Positions 1 to 5,003 of a stretch of 6,007 bases of DNA are shown piece after piece. Position 1 is the stretch's first letter. The number at the start of each line of letters is the position of its first letter. The position numbers and the translations under genes are program-made. Source of the stretch: an uncultured Eubacteriales bacterium (GTDB lineage Bacteria; Bacillota; Clostridia; Oscillospirales; Butyricicoccaceae); the NCBI GenBank assembly GCA_949740695.1, contig CATJIY010000066.1, positions 1-6,007 on the forward strand, given 5' to 3'. The notes below the pieces were generated by a model that did not search any database, had not been told where the DNA came from, and saw only the letters and a list, made by a program, of their open reading frames with translations.

Positions 1-16
1 ATAAGGAGGAATCGCC

Positions 17-1384
17 ATGCCCGCCACGATTGCCGCCTGTTCCAGCGGGTCTATGCCTTGTGGGGTTGCTTTGGTGCGCCTTTCCGGGCCGGAGGCTTTT
101 TCAGTGTTGGACCAGGTCTTTCTTCCAAAGAACCAGCAACCCGCCGCCCGCTGGACTCCTCGAACCATGCGGTTTGGTCAAGTAATCGCAAAGGACGGCC
201 GCACACTAGATCTGTGCCTGGCAGCAGTGTTCCCCGGGCCAAATTCCTACACTGGAGAGGATCTGGCAGAAATCTATTGCCATGGGTCCCAACCGGTGGT
301 AGCCGGACTGTTGGACCACTGTTTCGCTCAGGGGGCCATTCCCGCCCCGCCAGGGGAATTTACCAAGCGGGCCTTTCTTTCTGGAAGAATGGACTTGACC
401 GAGGCTGAAGCGGTAGCTGATTTGATCCACGCCCAGTCCGAACTGGGAGCCAAAGCCGCTGCCGCCCAGCTTACCGGCAGCGTAGGCGGGCGGGTAAAGA
501 CCATTCGAGAAGAATTACTGGCTCTGCTAGCCCACTTTTATGCGGTGTGCGACTACAGCGACGAAGCGCTGGAGCCTTTTGATTACCCCAACGCCATTGC
601 CGTCCTCACCGCCTCTAAGAGCCAGCTGACCCAGCTTTACCAAGGCTTTCAGCGAGGAAGACTTGTGCGGGAAGGGGTGCCCGTCGCCATCATCGGCCGG
701 CCCAACGCAGGAAAAAGCTCTCTCTTCAACGCGCTGGCCGGGCAGGAGCGGGCCATTGTCACCGAGGAAGCGGGCACCACGCGGGATGTGCTGGAACAGG
801 TAATCTCTTGTGACGGCGCCCCTGTTCGCATCCTGGACACCGCTGGATTGCGAAACAGTCAATCCAAAGCCGAGCAAAAAGGGGTGGAACTGGCCCGGCA
901 AGCGGCCCAACAGGCGCAGACAGTGCTCTGCGTAATTGACCGCTCGGTTTCGCTGACCCAGGAGGACCAAGACGCTTTGTCCCTGGCCCGGCAATGTCCG
1001 CTGGCAGTGCTGGTGCTGAACAAGGCCGATCTCTCTCCAAATCCTGCCCCTTGGGAAGACGCCCTCCGCAAAAGCCATTCCTGGGCGGCAGTGTTTCCTC
1101 TATCGGCCAAAGAGGGCACAGTAGAACCCCTTTCCCGCTGGCTTGCCGGTTTGGCTCCCCACCCGGAAGAAACTCTGGTGACCTCGGCACGGCAAGCCGG
1201 ACTGCTGGAGCAAGCGGTTTCCGCCCTGGAGGACGCCATTTCCTCGGCCAGTCAATCTATGACTGCCGACGCTTTTTTGCTGGACGCCGAACGTGCGGTA
1301 AACCTGCTGGGCCAAGTCACCGGAGAAACTGCCAGCGCCGATCTGGCCCATGAGATTTTCTCCCGGTTCTGTGTGGGGAAATAA
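17..1384 (+). CDS. mnmE: tRNA uridine-5-carboxymethylaminomethyl modification GTPase MnmE (TrmE)
   Basis: Complete 455-residue protein, the normal length for MnmE. With MnmG it modifies the wobble uridine (U34) of tRNAs reading split codon boxes, using a methylene-THF carbon unit; it acts in the cytosol. The N-terminal folate-binding domain (about 1-120) shows SYTGED (77-82) and GEFTKRAF (113-120). The helical domain is split around an inserted G domain (about 220-380) with the P-loop GRPNAGKSS (227-235), switch-I GTTRD (253-257), DTAG (274-277), NKAD (335-338) and SAK (363-365). The C terminus ends FCVGK, a variant of the family's C-[IV]-G-K tail, with the conserved cysteine at 452. The start is set by AAGGAGG at 3-9, seven bases before the ATG. 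A TAA at 2-4 may be the stop of an upstream gene (in relatives often jag/khpB), but too little is visible to say. Oddity: the glycine-rich loop near residues 8-17 (CSSGSMPCGV) departs from the usual ATPxGxGG-I pattern. Identification is very secure. Confidence 0.98.
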   Translation: MPATIAACSSGSMPCGVALVRLSGPEAFSVLDQVFLPKNQQPAARWTPRTMRFGQVIAKDGRTLDLCLAAVFPGPNSYTGEDLAEIYCHGSQPVVAGLLDHCFAQGAIPAPPGEFTKRAFLSGRMDLTEAEAVADLIHAQSELGAKAAAAQLTGSVGGRVKTIREELLALLAHFYAVCDYSDEALEPFDYPNAIAVLTASKSQLTQLYQGFQRGRLVREGVPVAIIGRPNAGKSSLFNALAGQERAIVTEEAGTTRDVLEQVISCDGAPVRILDTAGLRNSQSKAEQKGVELARQAAQQAQTVLCVIDRSVSLTQEDQDALSLARQCPLAVLVLNKADLSPNPAPWEDALRKSHSWAAVFPLSAKEGTVEPLSRWLAGLAPHPEETLVTSARQAGLLEQAVSALEDAISSASQSMTADAFLLDAERAVNLLGQVTGETASADLAHEIFSRFCVGK

Positions 1385-1423
1385 GTTTCCGGACTTGTTT
1401 CCACAAGACAAAGCCCTGTATTC

Positions 1424-1453
1424 TTAACCACTTTTTGTTATAAAATTTATAAA
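1424..1453 (+). promoter_or_regulatory. Candidate sigma-A promoter for the small membrane gene pair
   Basis: A TTAACC (1424-1429, four of six bases matching TTGACA) lies 18 nt before TATAAA (1448-1453, five of six matching TATAAT). The surrounding 1431-1470 is only 4 G/C in 40 bases. A start near 1460 would give a leader of about 20 nt carrying the AGAGGAA ribosome binding site of the next gene. A second TATAAA at 1439-1444 lacks a good -35. AT-rich DNA produces such matches by chance, so this is a moderate candidate. I see no convincing terminator between mnmE and this site, so readthrough from mnmE is also possible. Confidence 0.4.
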
Positions 1454-1481
1454 AATTATTTTTAGTAAAGAGGAACCTGTT

Positions 1482-1679
1482 ATGCACATGCCAAAACGTA
1501 ATCTGTTCGCCTATATCTGCGCCACCCTATTGGGTGCGGTACTGATTTTTCTGGCCGTTCAACAGCGATTTGACGATTGGCTGGGCAATGCAATTCTGGC
1601 TATCGTGGGGATGATGATGATCGTCTCTGGAATCGTCGTCATCCTCCGACACATCAAAGCCCATCGGGAGGAAAAATAG
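1482..1679 (+). CDS. Small two-helix membrane protein, function unknown
   Basis: A 65-residue protein that I do not recognise. It has two hydrophobic stretches, about residues 8-26 and 34-55, joined by a short polar turn (QQRFDDW, 27-33). The N terminus (PKR) and C terminus (RHIKAHREEK) are basic, which by the positive-inside rule predicts a hairpin with both ends in the cytoplasm. There is no cleavable signal peptide pattern. The start at 1482 is preferred over the ATG at 1488 because AGAGGAA (1469-1475) is eight bases upstream of it when measured from the last G. Its stop TAG directly abuts the ATG of the next small gene, so the two are probably co-translated. It sits inside the normally conserved mnmE-mnmG block. 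The Shine-Dalgarno, clean coding content flanked by AT-rich DNA, and membrane pattern make it a likely real gene; its role is unknown. Confidence 0.8.
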   Translation: MHMPKRNLFAYICATLLGAVLIFLAVQQRFDDWLGNAILAIVGMMMIVSGIVVILRHIKAHREEK

Positions 1680-1910
1680 ATGAACCAAACCAATGAAAAA
1701 GACAATCTCAAGCGGACTTGGAAATATTACCTTTTGACCTTTGCCGGGTTGGGCCTGCTCTGGCTGGGGCGGCAATTTGACCCGCCGATTTCCACCGCTC
1801 TTTCAGCAGTGGGCGCAGTGTGTTTTTTTGCCGGAGTTTTTCTGGTCCTGCTTTGGGACCGGCGAAGAAAACGGGCGGAAAAAGAACTGGAAGCAGAAAA
1901 CAACCAGTAA
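1680..1910 (+). CDS. Small two-helix membrane protein with charged C-terminal tail, function unknown
   Basis: A 76-residue protein that I do not recognise. A hydrophilic N terminus (1-15) precedes two predicted membrane segments, about 16-30 and 37-59, with a tight turn RQFDPP (31-36). The tail (60-76) is strongly charged, basic first (DRRRKR) then mixed (AEKELEAE), and is probably cytoplasmic. GGAGG at 1667-1671, inside the end of the preceding gene, is eight bases before the ATG, and the upstream stop ends at the base before the start, so translational coupling is likely. The turn and second helix resemble those of the preceding protein (F-D after the first helix, then V-G and a second small-residue/G pair seven residues later), suggesting the pair arose by duplication. 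No terminator is visible after it. Function cannot be assigned from sequence alone. Confidence 0.8.
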   Translation: MNQTNEKDNLKRTWKYYLLTFAGLGLLWLGRQFDPPISTALSAVGAVCFFAGVFLVLLWDRRRKRAEKELEAENNQ

Positions 1911-2020
1911 CTTTATACATTTTCATTGCAATTAGTATTTTAATCTCAGCCATTTGTTTGTAATAATTTCAAAAATAATACCAATTGTATTGATTTGTAA
2001 AACCAAAGAGAAGGAACAGG
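1911..2020. other. AT-rich intergenic spacer before mnmG
   Basis: This 110-nt gap has 28 G/C bases (25%), far lower than the coding DNA on either side. It contains several TATAAT-like strings such as TAATAAT (1961-1967), but I could not pair any with a good -35 at 16-18 nt. It holds no GC-rich hairpin with a T-run, so no terminator for the small gene pair. The most likely role is a promoter region for mnmG-rsmG with a poorly conserved -35, though transcription may also read through from upstream. Confidence 0.5.
2011..2015 (+). promoter_or_regulatory. Ribosome binding site that decides the mnmG start
   Basis: AAGGA lies five bases before the ATG at 2021 and fourteen before the alternative in-frame ATG at 2030. 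The short but workable spacing favours 2021. The two options differ by only three residues (M-T-P), all before the Rossmann motif. Confidence 0.65.
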
Positions 2021-3913
2021 ATGACGCCCATGTTGGATTTTTTCGCAGGAAGCTATCAGGTGGTAGTGGTGGGAGCGGGCCACGCCGGAATCGAAGCCGC
2101 GCTGGCCGCAGCCCGGCTGGGTTGCGCCACGCTCTGCCTGTGCACCAGCTTAGAGGGCATTGGCAACATGCCCTGCAACCCCTCTATTGGCGGAACCGCC
2201 AAAGGCCAGCTGGTACGAGAAATTGACGCCTTGGGAGGCGAGATGGCCCGCGCGGCCGACGCCGCCTGCCTGCAATTTCGTATCTTAAACCGGGGCAAAG
2301 GGCCGGCAGTCCACTCCCCTCGCGCCCAGTCCGACCGAATGGCTTATCGGGCTTATATGCGCCGGGCGCTGGAAAGCTGCCCCAATCTGGACTTGGCCCA
2401 AGGAGAATGCGGAGAAATTCTCACCGAACCAGAGGGGCGGATAAGGGGCGTTCGGCTGGTAGGCGGGGCCAGATATGACTGTAAAGCGCTTGTTCTTGCC
2501 ACCGGTACGTTTTTAGGGGCGAAAACCTTTACTGGAGAAGTCGTCCGCCACATGGGGCCGGACGGAATGTATTCCGCCGATCACCTCACCGGCTGCTTGG
2601 AAAAATTGGGGCTTTCGCTTCGCCGGTTCAAAACCGGCACCCCCGCCAGAGTATCCGGGAAAAGTTTAGACTTTTCTAAAATGACCCCTCAACCGGGAGA
2701 CCCAGGAGAAACCGGCTTTGCCTTCGATCCCATCTTCCCTGTGGAAAACCAGGTGCTTTGCTGGCTGACCTACACCAATGAAAAAACCCATGAAATTATC
2801 CGCGCCTCCCTGAACCGGTCTCCCCTTTTTTCAGGAGAAATCCAGGGTACCGGTCCCCGCTATTGCCCTTCCATTGAGGACAAGGTAGTACGTTTCCCAG
2901 AAAAAGAACGGCACCAGCTTTTTTTGGAGCCTTGCGGCAAAGATACCGACGAATATTATGTCCAGGGAATGAGCAGCTCTCTGCCGGAAGACGTCCAGCG
3001 GGCCTTTCTCCGTACCATTCCAGGATTGGAGCGCGTTCATATCCTGCGGCCGGGTTATGCCATCGAATATGATTGTATCGATCCTTTGCAGCTGAATCAC
3101 ACTTTGGCTGTGCGGGATATCCCCGGCCTATACTGCGCCGGCCAACTGTGCGGCTCCAGCGGTTATGAGGAAGCGGCGGGGCAAGGGCTGATCGCCGGGA
3201 TTAACGCTGCAAAACAGGTTCAGGGTTTGTCCCCGGTAACCTTGGCCCGGCGGGACGGTTATCTAGGCACCCTGATTGACGATCTGGTCACCAGAGGCGC
3301 GAATGAACCTTATCGCATGATGACCTCCCGCAGCGAATACCGGCTGATCTGCCGGCAGGACAACGCCGACGCCCGGTTGATGCCCCTGGGATATCAAATT
3401 GGTCTGCTGCCCAAAGAGCGGCTGAAACGGATGGAAGCCCGTCAGGCCCAGTTAAAGGCCGAGCTTGTCCGGTTGCATCAAACGGTAGTTCCCCCCAGCC
3501 GGCAGGTCAATGCCTTTTTGCAAAGCCAGGAAACGTCCCCCATCGCGCTTTCAGGCGCTACTTTGGCCGAACTGCTGCGGAGGCCGCAACTGCGTTATGA
3601 TGCTTTGGCCGCGATCGACCCCCACCGGCCTGTCCTTCCCCCTTCGGTGGCCGGACAGGTAGAAATTGAAATCAAGTATGAGGGCTATATCCGCCGTCAG
3701 ATGAAAGACATTGAGGAGCAGCGCCGGTTGGAAGACGCCCCCCTCCCCCTGGATATTGATTATCTTTCCATCCGTACTCTGCGCACCGAGGCCAGGCAGA
3801 AGCTCCAGGCCGTCCGCCCGGAAACACTGGGCCAGGCGGGACGCATCAGCGGGGTATCCCCCGCCGATATCGGCGCGCTCATGGTATATCTTTCCCATCG
3901 AAAGGAGCAATGA
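2021..3913 (+). CDS. mnmG: tRNA uridine-5-carboxymethylaminomethyl modification FAD enzyme MnmG (GidA)
   Basis: Complete 630-residue protein of normal family length. It is the FAD- and NADH-using partner of MnmE in modifying U34 of tRNA. The N-terminal Rossmann motif GAGHAG (18-23) binds FAD. The family cysteines are present: C52 in MPCNPSIGG and C282 in GPRYCPSIEDKV, corresponding to E. coli C47 and C277. Other hallmarks are KGPAVHSPRAQSDR (93-106), GYEEAAGQGLIAGINAA (381-397) and EPYRMMTSRSEYRL (429-442). The C-terminal helical domain that contacts tRNA and MnmE carries IKYEGYIRRQ (551-560) and GRISGVSPADI (607-617). Minor departures are GTFLGAK where GTFLRGK is common (162-168), and GSSGYEEAA where GTTGYEEAA is common. 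Its stop is one base before the rsmG start, and the rsmG ribosome binding site lies in its last codons, so the two genes are almost certainly in one transcript. In many Bacillota it directly follows mnmE; here two small genes intervene. Confidence 0.98.
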   Translation: MTPMLDFFAGSYQVVVVGAGHAGIEAALAAARLGCATLCLCTSLEGIGNMPCNPSIGGTAKGQLVREIDALGGEMARAADAACLQFRILNRGKGPAVHSPRAQSDRMAYRAYMRRALESCPNLDLAQGECGEILTEPEGRIRGVRLVGGARYDCKALVLATGTFLGAKTFTGEVVRHMGPDGMYSADHLTGCLEKLGLSLRRFKTGTPARVSGKSLDFSKMTPQPGDPGETGFAFDPIFPVENQVLCWLTYTNEKTHEIIRASLNRSPLFSGEIQGTGPRYCPSIEDKVVRFPEKERHQLFLEPCGKDTDEYYVQGMSSSLPEDVQRAFLRTIPGLERVHILRPGYAIEYDCIDPLQLNHTLAVRDIPGLYCAGQLCGSSGYEEAAGQGLIAGINAAKQVQGLSPVTLARRDGYLGTLIDDLVTRGANEPYRMMTSRSEYRLICRQDNADARLMPLGYQIGLLPKERLKRMEARQAQLKAELVRLHQTVVPPSRQVNAFLQSQETSPIALSGATLAELLRRPQLRYDALAAIDPHRPVLPPSVAGQVEIEIKYEGYIRRQMKDIEEQRRLEDAPLPLDIDYLSIRTLRTEARQKLQAVRPETLGQAGRISGVSPADIGALMVYLSHRKEQ

Positions 3914-3914
3914 T

Positions 3915-4631
3915 ATGACCTTTTGTGAAATTATTGAAGCCGGCTGCCGGGAATGGGGTCTGCCGGTAACCCGGGAAGCCCTAGACCGTATGGAACGGTT
4001 TTCCGATCTTCTGATTGAAAAAAATCGAGTGATGAACCTGACCGCAGTCACCGAGCCGGAGGAGATTGCCTTGCGGCATATGCTAGACTGCCTTTTCCTA
4101 TTGACTTGCACCGATTTTACCGGTAAAAACGTGTTGGATATCGGCTGTGGACCAGGTTTCCCTACCATGCCGCTGAAATGCTATGACCCCAAACTGAATA
4201 TCACTCCGCTGGATTCTACCGCCAAGCGCATCCGCTTTTTAGAGGAAAGCTGCCGGGATCTTGGAATTCCCATCACCCCGGTCACTGGCCGGGCCGAAGA
4301 ATTCATTCAAAAAAAAGGCGTGCGGGAAAGCTATGATATTGTGGTTTCTCGGGCGGTAGCCCCGTTAAACGTTTTAGCGGAGCTATGTTTGCCTTATGTG
4401 AAGATAGGAGGGTATTTTCTCCCACTGAAAACCAAAAACGACGCCGGCGATCAAGAATTGGAGCAAGGCCGTTCCGCCATTCGCGCCCTGGGCGGGAAGC
4501 TGGAAGGGACGAAAGAATATGCCATTCGAGGAGTGGATGCTCCGCACCAAGTACTAATCATCCGCAAGGCAGCCCCTTGTCCAGGGCAATATCCCAGAAG
4601 ATTTGCCAGGATTTCGGCAAACCCTCTATAA
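3915..4631 (+). CDS. rsmG: 16S rRNA (guanine-N7)-methyltransferase RsmG (GidB)
   Basis: Complete 238-residue protein, close to the length of Bacillus RsmG. It transfers a methyl group from S-adenosylmethionine to N7 of a guanosine in the 530 loop of 16S rRNA (G527 in E. coli numbering); loss in other bacteria gives low-level streptomycin resistance. Visible family features are NLTAVTEPEEI (41-51), HMLDCL (55-60), the SAM-binding loop LDIGCGPGFP (74-83), DSTAKRIRFLEE (100-111), SRAVAPLNVLAELCLP (145-160) and a C-terminal YPRRFARISANPL (226-238). The SAM loop continues GFPTMPL where GFPGIPL is usual, and the common W-N before N-L-T is K-N here. The ATG at 3915 is chosen because AAAGGAG (3901-3907) is seven bases upstream; the open frame extends further 5' but that part overlaps mnmG out of frame. 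No clear terminator follows. Confidence 0.97.
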   Translation: MTFCEIIEAGCREWGLPVTREALDRMERFSDLLIEKNRVMNLTAVTEPEEIALRHMLDCLFLLTCTDFTGKNVLDIGCGPGFPTMPLKCYDPKLNITPLDSTAKRIRFLEESCRDLGIPITPVTGRAEEFIQKKGVRESYDIVVSRAVAPLNVLAELCLPYVKIGGYFLPLKTKNDAGDQELEQGRSAIRALGGKLEGTKEYAIRGVDAPHQVLIIRKAAPCPGQYPRRFARISANPL

Positions 4632-4669
4632 TATTGCCTTCCTTTATTACCGAGAGCAATTTGACGCAC

Positions 4670-4698
4670 TTGACAGCCCGCCCCTGCCATGATACGAT
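4670..4698 (+). promoter_or_regulatory. Sigma-A-type promoter with extended -10
   Basis: A perfect TTGACA (4670-4675) is followed after exactly 17 nt by TACGAT (4693-4698, four of six matching TATAAT). A TG at 4690-4691, one base before the -10, forms an extended -10 element. Transcription should start near 4705 and run toward the MATE gene, giving a leader of about 300 nt that includes the DnaA-box-like sites. It is the best-formed promoter in the window. Its target is inferred from direction only; it could also drive a separate small RNA. Confidence 0.65.
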
Positions 4699-4742
4699 GA
4701 ACAAACATTCCAAACTCGCAATCCAAGGAATGGTCACACCCG

Positions 4743-4765
4743 TTTTTCCACAAGCTATGGAAAAA
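4743..4765. repeat. 8-bp inverted repeat containing a DnaA-box-like site
   Basis: TTTTTCCA (4743-4750) and TGGAAAAA (4758-4765) are perfect reverse complements separated by seven bases. The left arm overlaps the DnaA-box-like TTTTCCACA at 4744-4752. With its T/A-rich stem and no GC-rich base or following T-run, it is not a convincing terminator; it could be a protein-binding site. Confidence 0.5.
4744..4752 (+). promoter_or_regulatory. DnaA-box-like 9-mer
   Basis: TTTTCCACA differs at one position from the strong DnaA box TTATCCACA. It is the first of the series between rsmG and the MATE gene, 88 nt before the perfect box and in the same orientation. Confidence 0.45.
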
Positions 4766-4831
4766 AGATTTCCTCTCCGTTATCGCTTGGCAAAGGTTTC
4801 ACTAGCGTTTCTTCTGGGATATTACCTAACG

Positions 4832-4861
4832 TTATCCACATTTCCCACAGGGTTTTCCACA
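4832..4861 (+). promoter_or_regulatory. Tight cluster of three DnaA-box-like sites, one perfect
   Basis: A perfect consensus box TTATCCACA (4832-4840) is followed immediately by TTTCCCACA (4841-4849, two mismatches) and then, after three bases, by TTTTCCACA (4853-4861, one mismatch). All three have the same orientation, with start-to-start spacing of 9 and 12. DnaA binds such 9-mers to start replication and to regulate genes, including dnaA. Close packing of a strong site next to weaker ones is typical of origins and of DnaA-controlled leaders. Origin activity is not shown by the sequence alone. Confidence 0.65.
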
Positions 4862-4868
4862 GATTTTT

Positions 4869-4892
4869 GAGACTTTTTTGGAGAAAAGTCTC
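4869..4892. repeat. Perfect 9-bp hairpin downstream of the DnaA-box cluster
   Basis: GAGACTTTT (4869-4877) pairs perfectly with AAAAGTCTC (4884-4892) around a six-base loop (TTGGAG). No T-run follows on the + strand (CCTGATT), and on the - strand the following bases are A-rich, so a classic Rho-independent terminator is not supported in either direction. It could be an mRNA leader structure or a protein site. Confidence 0.6.
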
Positions 4893-4957
4893 CTGATTCT
4901 GCGAAAAAGCGCGGAGAAATTCCTCACCCTTTCATTTCCCGCTTAATCCTCTGCGTT

Positions 4958-4966
4958 TTTTCCACA
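4958..4966 (+). promoter_or_regulatory. DnaA-box-like 9-mer just upstream of the MATE gene
   Basis: TTTTCCACA, one mismatch from the strong consensus and in the same orientation as the other boxes, lies 37 nt before the MATE start codon and 105 nt after the last box of the cluster. Confidence 0.45.
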
Positions 4967-5003
4967 GGCAAGAAATTATCGCCCGTTTTGAGGAGGTCCT
5001 GCT

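Larger units (their letters stand above)
4632..5003. other. 372-nt gene-free region with promoter, DnaA-box-like cluster and inverted repeats
   Basis: This is the only long non-coding stretch in the window. In order it holds a sigma-A-type promoter (4670-4698), an inverted repeat (4743-4765), a tight run of three DnaA-box-like 9-mers (4832-4861), a perfect hairpin (4869-4892), a further box (4958-4966), and the AGGAGGT ribosome binding site of the MATE gene (4991-4997). An open frame from an ATG at 4697 to 4870 is probably not coding: its ATG overlaps the -10 element, it has no ribosome binding site, and the peptide matches nothing I know. The layout resembles the leader of dnaA or an origin region. 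Confidence 0.7.

Noticed and set aside
527..1078. Long antisense open frame within mnmE
   Set aside because: It lies opposite a strongly conserved coding sequence, the predicted peptide has no domain pattern, and long antisense frames are common in GC-richer genes.
1397..1405. GTTTCCACA after mnmE as a DnaA box
   Set aside because: Two mismatches from consensus and no neighbouring boxes.
1394..1407. CTTGT / ACAAG hairpin after mnmE as a terminator
   Set aside because: Five base pairs, AT-rich, with no T-run directly after it; too weak to support.
2740..2748. TGTGGAAAA (reverse-strand DnaA-box-like 9-mer) in mnmG
   Set aside because: A single one-mismatch site in conserved coding sequence, isolated from the cluster, is expected by chance.
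4602..4621. TTTGCC / GGCAAA hairpin at the end of rsmG as a terminator
   Set aside because: The stem is only six base pairs with an eight-base loop, lies inside the coding region, and is not followed by a T-run.
4706..4732. CATTCC / GGAATG inverted repeat just after the predicted transcription start
   Set aside because: Six base pairs with a 15-base loop is weak and easily found by chance; not listed as a feature.
4697..4870. Open frame of 57 codons inside the rsmG-MATE gap
   Set aside because: Its ATG overlaps the -10 element, it has no ribosome binding site, it runs across the DnaA-box cluster, and the peptide shows no recognisable family pattern.
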